A program made the translations under genes and the position numbers. Positions 45,242 to 54,630 of a stretch of 64,000 bases of DNA are shown here, one piece after another. Source of the DNA: G963665545 sp963665545 (GTDB lineage Bacteria; Pseudomonadota; Gammaproteobacteria; Xanthomonadales; SZUA-36); NCBI GenBank assembly GCA_963665545.2, contig CAXXKZ010000004.1, positions 248,001 through 312,000 of the forward strand. The letters are read 5' to 3'. A model generated the notes under the pieces. It did no database searches. It worked only from the letters and a program-made list of their open reading frames with translations, and was not told the DNA's origin. Position 1 is the first letter of the stretch, and every line of letters begins with the position of its first letter.

Positions 45242-46597
45242 TCAATAATTCATCATGTCTTCACTAATAATGTCTGCGACAGTGCGCAAAAACTCGAAAC
45301 GACGTTCAGAGCCGTCCAGTCTGCCTTGCCAACCGGCAATATCGCTGTCTGGGTGCAATTGCTGCCAAGATGCAATCAAACGGTCATAGTCGAATTCCAT
45401 TACGCCTTCCTGAAAATAGTGGGTCATCCGCAAAACCCAGCCAAGCAGCATGTGACGAAATTGCTCCTGGGTCTGTCGCGCCACCTCGCGCCGATAAGGG
45501 AGCGTAAGTATATGCACACACGACGCACAAACTGCTTCGTTGAATACGCGTTCAGGCCATGGTTGCGCATGTGCCAGCGGATCACAGCCCCAGAGTATCA
45601 TCCGGTTTTGCAATAGGGCCAAATACTCAAGTGGATCAACGAATTGGAGGTAATGGAGAAGCAAGGATCGCGGCATGACCACCGCTGTGCCATCGTCGGC
45701 ATTGGCCACGGCGATGCAGCGTGCAAGAGATTCCAAATCCAGATGTTCTCTCGGAATATAATAGCCCCGGGTATGATCACTGGGGGAACGGACAACAGCT
45801 GACAACTCCTTAATTACCAGGGCATCCCGAGACAATAAAGCCGGCTCAGGACCCTTCTGCACCACGGCAGCTACATTTATGCCGAGGAGGCGATTCAGCT
45901 CCAGGTCAGGACCTTGTTGGGACCAGGCGTTCTGTTGTGGCAAGCTGGATTCCAGCTTGCGCACAACCGTTGCCTGCAACTCTTCGCGTGTCATTCCAGC
46001 AAGTTTGTCTGTCGTTGCTGCATCCGCAGGCGCATCCAGATACCGCAGAATTTTTTGCGTGTAACGTAGCAGGCTATCCGGGTGAGCGGACCTGATTACA
46101 GGTACCATCTGGTGGCAATAAATGCTGATTGCATGACTCAGCCGATCATATTTACGCTGCTCTTCACCGCCCCGGTAGCCCGATCGGTCCACATCTGTTC
46201 CGTAAATGCATATCCAGTGACGAGCTTCAAAACCGGTGATTGAGAATTGCATCCAGGCTTCAAAGTGAGCCTGGTTAAGTATCTCGACCTCGCCCAGCAT
46301 TGGAAACCAACGCTGAAGTGATGCGTAGGCATTCCAGAACCTGTTCAAGGTGATGAATTCGCTCTGCAGCGACTCATCTGCGCGAAGAATGAGCGTGAGG
46401 TCGATGTCACTTCGGCCAGGTGTCCATGATCCAAGCGCAAAACTGTTGCGGGCGTATGCCGATAGCATGAGCGGATACTTTTTTAACATCCATCCCAGGG
46501 CGCGCACCGCGACATAGTACGGAACCCGCGTAAAGTGGAGCCCCAATGGCCACTGATTGACAGCAAGCACTATTTTTTGAAGTGTTTGTCTGCCCAT
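45242..46597 (-). CDS. Nucleotidyltransferase-domain protein
   Basis: 451 residues from ATG 46597 (MGRQTLQKIV); the frame opens at 46672 but overlaps the upstream gene. The N-terminal third has the polymerase-beta-like signature ALGSWTPGRSDIDLTLI, where Gly-Ser and the Asp pair bind Mg-NTP. A third acidic residue may lie in GEVEILNQA. The rest is helical with no recognised domain (YCHQMVPVIR, WGCDPLAHAQPWPE). It probably transfers a nucleotide to a sugar, lipid or protein. It is the last gene of a minus-strand operon of glycan genes and seems to be one of its few intact members. Confidence 0.75.
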   Translation of the reverse strand: MGRQTLQKIVLAVNQWPLGLHFTRVPYYVAVRALGWMLKKYPLMLSAYARNSFALGSWTPGRSDIDLTLILRADESLQSEFITLNRFWNAYASLQRWFPMLGEVEILNQAHFEAWMQFSITGFEARHWICIYGTDVDRSGYRGGEEQRKYDRLSHAISIYCHQMVPVIRSAHPDSLLRYTQKILRYLDAPADAATTDKLAGMTREELQATVVRKLESSLPQQNAWSQQGPDLELNRLLGINVAAVVQKGPEPALLSRDALVIKELSAVVRSPSDHTRGYYIPREHLDLESLARCIAVANADDGTAVVMPRSLLLHYLQFVDPLEYLALLQNRMILWGCDPLAHAQPWPERVFNEAVCASCVHILTLPYRREVARQTQEQFRHMLLGWVLRMTHYFQEGVMEFDYDRLIASWQQLHPDSDIAGWQGRLDGSERRFEFLRTVADIISEDMMNY

Positions 46598-46622
46598 TCT
46601 CAATTGAATTCTCGAACTTGCA

Positions 46623-46859
46623 TTAGTCAACGTAGATTTTCGCAAGCTCAATTCGAAAAGCGCCTTCCCCAATAATTTTCAGCAATCTCGATCTATCGAG
46701 CTGAAAGGCTTCTTCCAGGGTAAACTCGTGCAAAGGAATACGGAAATCGTGGTGCTGATTGACACAGAGCCCCTTCTGAACCAGAGAAATTCCACAGGAT
46801 TCAACCGTGACAGAATCTGCATCTTGTGATTCCAGATGTATTTTTACATCGGTAGACAT
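46623..46859 (-). CDS. Small uncharacterised protein (PqqD-like size)
   Basis: 78 residues from ATG 46859 (MSTDVKIHLESQDA), ending EGAFRIELAKIYVD. Codon pattern and tight packing (25 bp before the nucleotidyltransferase start) suggest a real gene in the operon. No family is recognised and there is no signal peptide or membrane helix. Confidence 0.55.
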   Translation of the reverse strand: MSTDVKIHLESQDADSVTVESCGISLVQKGLCVNQHHDFRIPLHEFTLEEAFQLDRSRLLKIIGEGAFRIELAKIYVD

Positions 46860-46878
46860 AGCTTCCGATACCCGCACG

Positions 46879-48234
46879 CTAAGATGAAGCCATCGAGAAT
46901 CCAGTCAGGTCAAACGGTTCCCAACTTGGCTGAATCGGCAACACACCAATGATGTATTCAGATCCTTCCAGGCCATCCAGAAGAAGTGAAAAAAGATTCC
47001 TGACGCGTGTTGATGGGAATGAATGTACTATCTTCAAATCTTCTGACTCCATGGCACCAGGAAACTGGGAAATCACGCCGAAATACTTCGACAGGATTGA
47101 ATAAATTCAGGGCGTTGGATTCCTGCCTGTCCATGCGCTATCGGTTTCTCCGGCAATTTGCTGTTCAGCCGATTTTCGTCGCCGGAAAGTTCAAAAACAG
47201 GCTTCATCGAGTACTCGCGCTGCCCGGGAACAAACGTTCTTTCGGCGCGGGTGTAGCCGAAATCCATGAACAATCTGTCCACTTCCGATCTTGAACCCAT
47301 TCTTTGACCGGTTGCTGCAGAAGCACGCGCTCGACGCAGTACGGATTCGTCCAGCAAAGCAATCCATTTTGATCTCTGGTAACCAATTCACTCAATGGAG
47401 GCAGCCCATCAATCGCATAACGCACGGCATCGTAATTCCTGTCCTTGAGGTAGCCATGGTGTACATGCACGATATCAATGAGTACACCTTCGAGTTCAAC
47501 CCGAATATGGCAGATCTCGCTCGATTATCAACGGAACCAGCCGAATTGGTACCAAAAAGGGGTCCTACTGGAAATAGTTCCAGTTTAAAAACTCCACTAC
47601 CAGCGCACTGTCGCCGGCACATTCAATACAGTCCGCATTAAATCCGTTTCCCATTTCCAAAACACAACGGTGGAAGCCCCAGCACAGCCCCCGGATTCAA
47701 TGGCAGGTCAGTCTGCTGATCAAGAACATAGGCAGACGCCAGCGAACTGTAGTGAATTTAATCATCCAGGGTGTCAAGAACCATACGAAATCCCTGCACG
47801 GCCAGCGAAGGATTCTCCAGGAGTTTTGCACGGATACTCCGAAACCAGTTATGCCGTGGAGAATAAATATCAGCGTCCGTAAAGATGAAATAGTCATACT
47901 TATGGTGATTCAATGCGGCTCGCCAACCGATATTGAAAAGCGACTCCTTCTGAAACAAGTCTTCAGTCTTATCGGAACCGGCCACTGGAACGTGATGTAA
48001 CCTGGATAAAAGACGCTCAGGATAGGCGCTCTTTCCCGTGACCGGCAACATTTCTATCAAATAGAAATCGGCAAAGAGGTCCTGTTTCAACTGGGCGCTT
48101 ATGCCCTCACTATTGGCTGCTATTCTTGCTGGATCAGCACCAAAACTCGCGCAAACCACGGCAGTGTCAGTTAAATCCTGTTGCTCCTGAATCGAGTCTG
48201 TGGCTGAATGACCATAGGCCACCGCGCGCATAAT
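46879..48234 (-). pseudogene. Degenerate GT2/galactosyltransferase-like glycosyltransferase
   Basis: The 5' part (from about 48234) is open: DTAVVCASFGADPARIAA, the DxD motif YFIFTDADIYSPRHNWF and GFRMVLDTLDD, then a TAA. The frame continues (YSSLASAYVLDQQTDLPLN). After a 1-base shift, GFHRCVLEMGNGFNADCIEC and DSALVVEFLNW follow, the family's acceptor end with its Asp. More open pieces in shifted frames (VHVHHGYLKDRNYDAVRYAI; DENRLNSKLPEKPIAHG; SFPSTRVRNLFSLLLDG) lead to a TAG at 46879. At least four lesions are needed, so it is a pseudogene of a sugar transferase of about 440 residues. Confidence 0.7.
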
Positions 48235-48909
48235 ATAGATTGTTGTTGTGTCGGCCGCTGGGAGTTGGATTGCCAATATCCCAGACTGGCTCGTGCTTTG
48301 GATGGAAAAGCCTTTCCTTGTCACGCCACACCGGAATGATGCGCCGCAAGATACCTGAATAGGTGGTATCCCAAAACGGTTCACCGATAACAAAATCCGG
48401 CAGATGATCGCGGACTTCCGTCCAGAATCCTGCTCTCAATGCCAGATCGTCGACGCCGATCGCATAGTTCTGCTTTTTATTCGAGAACAGTTCATCCAAA
48501 GTACGGAGGTTACCTTCTACATCTTGCCGCATATACTCTACGGCAGTGACATGCAGCGACCTGAGATGTTGATAAAGCCCCGGATCGGATTGCGCAGTCT
48601 GTGTTTGTGTAGAAAATCCAGTCCTGTGGCAATGCGACTTCGAGAGCAAGGTCAAAGAGGTCTTTGATAAATGGCTTGTGGGTTTCATCTCCCAGTACCC
48701 GTGCGTCGCGCGTCAATTCTCTGACTTCCCAACTCCCCCTGTGCCACTCAACATCCGCCAACGCCAGCAGCGTCACATTTTCACGGTTGGCGCGATCGAT
48801 ACTTTCGAAAAAAAGCTCCTGCCTCTGAGATAGAGGCAAGTCACCTACGTAAGGGCGCAACTACGTGAACAACACTGCTTTCACTAAGAATTGACTGTTC
48901 TATACTCAT
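48167..48909 (-). pseudogene. Broken glycosyltransferase-associated protein
   Basis: It starts at ATG 48909 (MSIEQSILSESSVVHVVA). One extra base near 48857 shifts it into the frame PYVGDLPLSQRQELFFESID. The sequence then reads ALPQDWIFYTNTDCAI, and a second extra base near 48590 shifts to DPGLYQHLRSLHVTAVEYMR ... AIGVDDLALRAGFW. It ends at 48167. NTDCAI at a strand end looks like a DxD sugar-donor motif. Two frameshifts inside about 250 codons make it non-functional unless they are sequencing errors. Confidence 0.68.
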
Positions 48910-48984
48910 TTTTATAAAGGCCGAATTCTATGAAGCGGTATCTCCTCAAACCGTGCAATTCTTTCGCGCGCTGCAGTGTAGTAT

Positions 48985-50940
48985 TCAAATAGCGAATCTG
49001 CACCCGCCACATTCTTGCCAGCAAGACTTAGCGTGGTTTTCAACGTTGTCCACAGACAGTTGATCGTGGCCCTTCAAGAAACGCCCACACCGATTGGCGA
49101 AATTTCTATCCATCCGATTTTGACATGGTTTGCACCTTAAACCGGCCAAATCCGGATAGCGCAGAGAATATGGCGGTTCGCGAACATCAATTTCTTCACC
49201 GAAAATCCGCCTCGGAATCAGCCCGCCCTCATAGATGGCCGTCGAGATAATCAGTCCAGAAACGTGCTCCCCATGACTGTATGCCGATGGCTACCTCGCA
49301 GTCGACAAAAATATTGTCTTCGATTACATTTTCCTTGCCACCGTGTATAAAAATCGCACCGAATCCGGCGCTACCCGTTTTTCCTGCGCGGCAAAACACA
49401 TTGCCGCTTATCAGCACACCACATTCACCGTCATCGAGATAGATGGCTGCTGAACCATGCCCTAGCTGACTTCCGATGATCATGGAAAATAATTATGCCG
49501 GATGACGTTACCCCGTTCGCTCGGATTACGGCCGGCATAAATTGCTCCTGCATCATCGGTATCGAGCACGACATGAGAAATCCTGTTCAGTTCGATGATA
49601 TGGTCATTGCCGGACAACCACACTGCCATGTGCGGCGGCATGATGAATATGGTTGTTGGCAACACGGTTTCCGACGCCACTTATCTCAATTGCTGGCTGG
49701 TAGGTTCTGCAAATCTGACTGAAATGGTGAATGTGATTGTTGATTGCGAAGTTACCCGCGGCCTGGAGTGATTTCCGGTCCCCCCCCGCCAATATGATTC
49801 CGGATCCGCCGACATTGTAAATATCGCAAGAATGAACTCCGTTGTTTCTTCCGCCATCGCTGTTCCTGGCCGTGCTTGCGTACTTCCAGGGATCACCGAT
49901 CTGGATTGCGACCCGCGACAGGTTGCGCAAGGTACAGCCCGCCACCAGGTTGTATTTATCCCCCATGAATACTGATTCCCGAGTCGCGGCCACACTCCAA
50001 TGGTCAGCTGTTGCAGGGAAATAAAGGAACATTGAATTAAGAGATACGAGAGGATCCGACAATATGGACACTACAATCCGGGCGTCGCGCAGTGGCACCG
50101 GCGGATAGAAATAGAGCATCCTCCTGGATTTGTCCAGACACCACTCGCCCGGCTGATTCAATTCTTCAATTAAATTTAGGATATAGAATCGGCGCTCTGC
50201 CCGGATACCGAACAGATGGGTTTTTCCAAATTTGATGACGTGATTTTGCGCATTTATTGACCGCACGGGCAAATACTCATCAGCCCAATCCCAACACCAA
50301 AATCCATAAACCCAGGGGTCCGTCGCCGTGGTCCATTTTTTAAGCCGTTCATTGGCAAAAGTGAACCCACTTCGTGGTCTGCGCAATGGAATTCCATGAA
50401 AGGTATTGACAACCTTCGTTGAGCCGGTTCGCGCATAGCCATGGTCCGGCCATCGGGCCAGCGTTATGGGCTGGTCGTCACAATAAAGCGCCATTGGCAT
50501 CGGCAAGAGCGTATTGCCGAAACCCCGCGGCCGCATGCGACCAAAGTCAGAGATTCCCACTGCGCGCAGGTCAACACACCGAATCTTGTCACGAACTGCC
50601 GGCTGGATTCGATTCAGTATTTTTGCTTCAGATACGGGCTGGAAACACGAGGATGGAATAGGTCGCCCGCCCACAAAGACGAGGTTTTTCCCCGGGAAAA
50701 GCAGCCATAGCTAATCGGTGATGCCCGGGTGCCGGAATCTTCCTTGTCAAGTCTAAAAGTCGATGAAAGCGCGTGAACACCTTCACGTAACCACATCGTC
50801 ACGCCGGTTGCCGGCTTCCTTTGGGCCCTCATCTTCCGAATGGAATTCCGCGCCTGTTCCAGCGTTGCGAAGGGCTCCTGCTCAGTGCCTGGCCCGTTAT
50901 CGTTACCTGTTGCGGAAACATAGAAGGACGCGGTCATCAT
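48985..50940 (-). pseudogene. Right-handed parallel beta-helix protein, frameshifted
   Basis: It starts at ATG 50940 (MMTASFYVSATGNDNGPGTE, the usual opening of extracellular beta-helix glycan enzymes) with TFRLDKEDSGTRASPISY. A frameshift near 50695 leads to a long open part (49604-50674: WVYGFWCWDWADEYLPV, NNGVHSCDIYNVGGSGIILA, INNHIHHFSQ). Further shifts near 49620 and 49490 lead to RISHVVLDTDDAGAIYAGRN and DDGECGVLISGNVF. A last one near 49232 leads to EIDVREPPYSLRYPDLAGLR, and a TGA at 48985. Repeated beta-strand rungs (NNHIHH, GNVF, DNIF) are typical. It would be a polysaccharide-binding or cleaving enzyme. Four frameshifts. Confidence 0.75.
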
Positions 50941-50989
50941 GCTTTTCCTTGCCAAAAGTAGGCCGTTCTTCGCGGAATTCCCCGTGCAC

Positions 50990-51886
50990 TCATGCCACCG
51001 GTTGGTCTGACGGACGCGACCAATAGTGGATCCAGCCTTCGATCGTTTCTTCATCGTAGAAGTTGCGAACCGATGGCTCGGCGTAGAGCCGCTCAAGCAC
51101 TCCTCGTTCGAGCCTGATCCGATTACGAACCCAGTCATAGGCACGGGTGCCCAAAGCCGCCCGAACATTGCTGGGTATCAGCTCGGGCGGTTTCGACAGC
51201 CCGATGAACTCGGAAGCGACCACTCCCCAGTTATCGGACAGCTTCTCCAAAGTCATCAGCAGGAGGTCCCAATTATCACCGTGGTACGTGGCGTGGCCGG
51301 CCGCCTTATCGAAGGGCTGCGCGCAAACGTCAACGCCGAATACCCGCTCCAACTCCTTCGTGAACCACCACTGTTCATGGTTGGACGCGCGGGGGTCGTG
51401 AAACCGCCTGTTCAACGCTTCCAAGGCGAGTTCCGGCACGATTCGACAATTTGCGTTAAGCCAGGTGGTCGTGGGGCGCGGATTCCGGTTCCCTTGGAAA
51501 AATTGAGAGATTTGGCGTGCCACGGGCTCCCTCACCAGAGTGATGATTTTCCATCGAAACGGAACGTCCTGGCGCGTGAGGACTCTGCGGACTCCGCGGC
51601 CAATGTAGTAGTGACTCGGTGTAGGTATGCCCCGCGGCACGAATGGCTCATTGCCGCTGAGGTTCTCCGCACTCAGGTAATGTATCTTGATGACGGGACC
51701 GGGAACCTCTGCCCAGCTGAGCGATTCGTACACGGAATTCGAGCCTACTTTGGGCATCGTGTACACGAGGATCGGCGGCGCGTCGGCAGTCGCCCGCAAC
51801 AATTCGCTCTGTATCTGCCTAGAAACGTGCCGTTGCCGATACCAGTGCTCCGCCACGGGAATAAGCGGTCCCGGAAGCACTCGCAA
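50990..51886 (-). CDS. Capsular-polysaccharide sulfotransferase-type protein
   Basis: 298 residues from TTG 51886, with AAGG about seven bases upstream. The PAPS 5'-phosphosulfate loop is seen as YTMPKVGSNSVYESL and the 3'-phosphate site as ITLVREPVARQISQFF, the two signatures of the sulfotransferase superfamily in its capsular polysaccharide branch (PF10364 type). It would transfer sulfate from PAPS to a glycan or related acceptor in the cytosol. It is the first gene of the minus-strand glycan operon and looks intact. Confidence 0.8.
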   Translation of the reverse strand: MRVLPGPLIPVAEHWYRQRHVSRQIQSELLRATADAPPILVYTMPKVGSNSVYESLSWAEVPGPVIKIHYLSAENLSGNEPFVPRGIPTPSHYYIGRGVRRVLTRQDVPFRWKIITLVREPVARQISQFFQGNRNPRPTTTWLNANCRIVPELALEALNRRFHDPRASNHEQWWFTKELERVFGVDVCAQPFDKAAGHATYHGDNWDLLLMTLEKLSDNWGVVASEFIGLSKPPELIPSNVRAALGTRAYDWVRNRIRLERGVLERLYAEPSVRNFYDEETIEGWIHYWSRPSDQPVA

Positions 51887-51984
51887 AATTAGCCTTATGA
51901 GTCGTCCGGATTCGATGACAGCGTCTCCTTCAAGCGTGGTACGGCAAGCGATCCTTACCCCAAACCATCCCTCTGCGTGCGAGC

Positions 51985-52053
51985 AAAGGTCTTGAAATCA
52001 ATCACATTACTCATTTTCCATCTTCCTCAACTGCTTCTGTTTCTCAGCGATTT
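51985..52053. repeat. 69-bp direct repeat, right copy
   Basis: Identical to 45155-45223. Here the repeat covers the last codons of an intact coiled-coil gene plus 22 bases after it. Confidence 0.93.
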
Positions 52054-52216
52054 TTTGGCGCAAACTGTTCACGAAATTCTTGGACATTTGGGAGTTTGAA
52101 TGTGACTTAAATTTACCCTTATTCCAAGCATTCATTTCCTTTTCTGCCCGATAAAGCTGCCGTTCTTTGTTTTCTATTTCTTCCCGCAATGCGGCTATTT
52201 CTTCCTGCTTTGCCAT
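52007..52216 (-). CDS. Small coiled-coil protein
   Basis: 69 highly charged residues with heptad pattern (IAALREEIENKERQLYRAEK, then LRQKIAEKQKQLRKMENE). No family is recognised. It lies next to the tRNA integration site. Its 3' end is duplicated after senA. Confidence 0.6.
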   Translation of the reverse strand: MAKQEEIAALREEIENKERQLYRAEKEMNAWNKGKFKSHSNSQMSKNFVNSLRQKIAEKQKQLRKMENE

Positions 52217-52586
52217 GCCTATCCTCCCTTTTGTGCAATCCGCGAAATCATACGATTATGGTGTCCTACTAAAACCTTGACTAGGACCTTTGGTTCAGTC
52301 ACTAAGAATCAAGGATATATCCGTAATACATTGATTATATTGGTGCCCGGGGCCGGACTCGAACCGGCAAGAGGTTTCCCCCGAGGGATTTTAAGTCCCT
52401 AAACGTGTATTTACTAACTTCCTGATTCATATCAACTAACACCGCTGAAACGTTTACTGTCAAAGGGCTAATATTGACATTACCCTTACTACAAGGGACA
52501 ATACACTCATAACACATACACATATTCACCCTTACCAGACACCCTTACCAATCTGCTGGTAAGGGTTTTGGAAAAGGAGCGACCGC
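52217..52586. other. Attachment-site region between coiled-coil gene and integrase
   Basis: 370 bases without a protein gene. They contain the tRNA-Leu 3' fragment (52341-52400) and the AT-rich integrase leader. GGAAAAGGAGCG just before ATG 52587 is its ribosome binding site. Confidence 0.7.
52341..52400 (-). tRNA. tRNA-Leu(TAA) 3' fragment, integration site (att)
   Basis: Reading the minus strand gives a complete anticodon stem-loop (AGGGA-CTTAAAA-TCCCT, anticodon TAA at 52391-52393), a variable arm, a T-arm (GCCGG-TTCGAGT-CCGGC) and CCCGGGCACCA at the 3' end. No matching 5' acceptor strand (GCCCGGG) or D-arm lies upstream, so this is not a functional tRNA. It is the displaced 3' half typical of island integration into a tRNA gene. 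The integrase is 187 bp to the right, so the island side is to the right. Confidence 0.85.
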
Positions 52587-53891
52587 ATGGCCAAGTATAA
52601 CCTCCACCATAACTTCATAAAACGCATCGAACCGCCGGAAAAGTATGCCGCGATTTATTTTGATAACCACAAAGACGCACCGAAGGGTTTTGCACTAAAG
52701 GTGTCACCCGCTGGCCGTAAGACTTGGATTCTATGCTACTACAAGAAGGGCAAGGAAAAGCGCCTCACCCTGGACAAAGGTTTCCCTGCTTGGGGGCCAA
52801 AAAAGGCCCGTATCGAAGCCAGCAAAATCAAAACGTCTATCATTGCCGGTGCTGACCCCTTGGCGGATAAAGCTGCCCAAAAGCAAGCCGAACTGGAGGC
52901 TGAGGCAGTAAAAAATGCCAGAGCGGAATTAACCCTGGGCACCCTGGCGCTGGCGTATGTTGAACAACTGAAACGGGACGGTAAGAGCAGCGCCAAAGCC
53001 GTGGAAAACTGTTTCAGGCGGAATGTCGAACTAGCTTGGCCAAGGCTATGGAAAACACCCGCCGAGGATCTGGACGTTGACGATTTCTTGGAGATTGTGG
53101 CCGCATTGACCGATGCCAGGAAAACCCGTGAGGCGGCCAAACTTCGCTCTTACCTGCGAGCCGCATACACAGTTGCCGTGCGATCTCGTACCGATGCCAC
53201 CGCCACTAAGACCATGCGTCAATTCAAATTGAAGAGCAATCCGGTTTCAGACCTGGCCCCGATCCTCGGTAACATCCAGGCTCGTGAGCGTGTTTTGAGT
53301 CTGCCGGAATTGCGGATGTACTATCAGCGTGTCGCCGCCCTACCCTCACCAGACGGCGCCGTACTGGCGTTTCACTTGCTGACCGGCGGGCAACGTCTGG
53401 AACAACTGTTCCGGTTGACCGATAAAGATCGGGATGACGACACCGTTACCCTGCACGATAGTAAAGGCCGACGCCGGACACCCCGCGCCCATGTAGTGCC
53501 GTTGTTGCTGGAGGCTAAAACGGCCCTTTATGCCATCGGTACCGGGCCGTACCTGGTCAGTTTCGATGGTGGGAAAACACCGGCAACGGATAGCAAGTTC
53601 CGTGCCCGCGTGGGGGACGTCTGTGAGGCGATGTTAAAGGCCGAAGAAGTCACCGAATCCTTTACCCCAGGTGACATAAGAAGGACCGTAGAAACACGCT
53701 TAGCGGCGGCTAAAGTGACTTCTGATGTGCTCGCACAGCTGCTTTCTCATGGCTTGGGAGGTGTGCAGCAACGCCACTATCAACGTCATGATTTTCACAC
53801 TGAAAAACTAGCGGCACTGGCTACCCTGCGCGACTTATTAACCGCGCCGTCCGGCGATGTGGTGCCGATTAAGGAAAGAGCTAAGAAATGA
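52587..53891 (+). CDS. int: Tyrosine-recombinase integrase (DUF4102 type)
   Basis: A 434-residue site-specific recombinase. An arm-binding N-terminal domain (KGFALKVSPAGRKTWILCYY) precedes a SAM-like core-binding domain. In the catalytic domain, the first Arg is in LLTGGQRLEQLFRL, the second Arg in PGDIRRTVETRL (His of the usual HxxR replaced), LSHGLGGVQQRHY carries the conserved His, and Tyr is the likely nucleophile. It catalyses integration and excision at the adjacent tRNA-Leu site. It overlaps the next gene by four bases (ATGA). Confidence 0.9.
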   Translation: MAKYNLHHNFIKRIEPPEKYAAIYFDNHKDAPKGFALKVSPAGRKTWILCYYKKGKEKRLTLDKGFPAWGPKKARIEASKIKTSIIAGADPLADKAAQKQAELEAEAVKNARAELTLGTLALAYVEQLKRDGKSSAKAVENCFRRNVELAWPRLWKTPAEDLDVDDFLEIVAALTDARKTREAAKLRSYLRAAYTVAVRSRTDATATKTMRQFKLKSNPVSDLAPILGNIQARERVLSLPELRMYYQRVAALPSPDGAVLAFHLLTGGQRLEQLFRLTDKDRDDDTVTLHDSKGRRRTPRAHVVPLLLEAKTALYAIGTGPYLVSFDGGKTPATDSKFRARVGDVCEAMLKAEEVTESFTPGDIRRTVETRLAAAKVTSDVLAQLLSHGLGGVQQRHYQRHDFHTEKLAALATLRDLLTAPSGDVVPIKERAKK

Positions 53892-54355
53892 TCGGGCCTC
53901 TAAGTATCCCACGACGGCTCAATGAAGTACTGCCTTGGTTTAATGCGATTGCTGCCTATGACTACGATGATCCAAAGCCCTTAGCTGCATTGATAAGATC
54001 TGAACCCATTCCCCCGGAATTTAAAGATGCCATTGCTAACATCGTTAGTGGAAATAGGTGCCCAAATCGCAAGGCTGCGGTAAAAATGAAAATTCCAGCC
54101 GCCGAACGAATGGATGTAGCAGAAGCCATTTCAGTGTTAATTGGCCTGTATAAAATTCTGCTCCGCGATTCAGAACGACTAGAGAAAATCGCTGACCGCC
54201 AAGGAAAGGAGCACATCGAAATAATAAGGCAGTTGCAACTCCTTCAACGAAAATCTGTTGAAAATTTTGCAGAGAAAATTGGTGTCAGCGTGGAAACTGT
54301 GGAAAATCTTTTACGAGACTTTCGCACCAGGGTTGCTCGCTGGTCGATCGTGTAA
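53888..54355 (+). CDS. Uncharacterised helical protein, downstream of integrase
   Basis: 155 residues, start ATG 53888 overlapping the int stop, so co-expressed. No family is recognised. The middle part has VAEAISVLIGLYKILLRDSE and a long helical stretch. The end, FAEKIGVSVETVENLLRDFR, resembles a helix-turn-helix. It may be an accessory (excision or regulatory) factor of the island. Confidence 0.55.
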   Translation: MIGPLSIPRRLNEVLPWFNAIAAYDYDDPKPLAALIRSEPIPPEFKDAIANIVSGNRCPNRKAAVKMKIPAAERMDVAEAISVLIGLYKILLRDSERLEKIADRQGKEHIEIIRQLQLLQRKSVENFAEKIGVSVETVENLLRDFRTRVARWSIV

Positions 54356-54446
54356 TACAAAGCAGTTTGATCTACACGACCTAATTTTCTTTTGGGTAAG
54401 GACATAGCGTGTAATAGGTACACCTCTTGAAAGACAGGTGTATCAA

Positions 54447-54630
54447 ATGCGAAACGATTGGAAACCACGACTCAAAACGGCCGAGGCGAAAAACAAAGCG
54501 ATCGGCAAGGCCAATAAGGGAAAGCCTCGGAAGGATTATACTGGTAGTCGATCCAAAGAACGATGTAGTTCTGGAAAGAAAATTAACCGTTCCAGAAGCC
54601 GATTCATAAAAGTCGACCCAGAAGACGACC
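54447..54630 (+). pseudogene. Basic small protein cut by IS256 copy 6
   Basis: ATG 54447 begins MRNDWKPRLKTAEAKNKAIG, an Arg/Lys-rich frame of 61 codons that enters the IS at 54631. The 3' end is lost, since the right flank of that IS is unrelated. No homology is evident. Confidence 0.45.
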
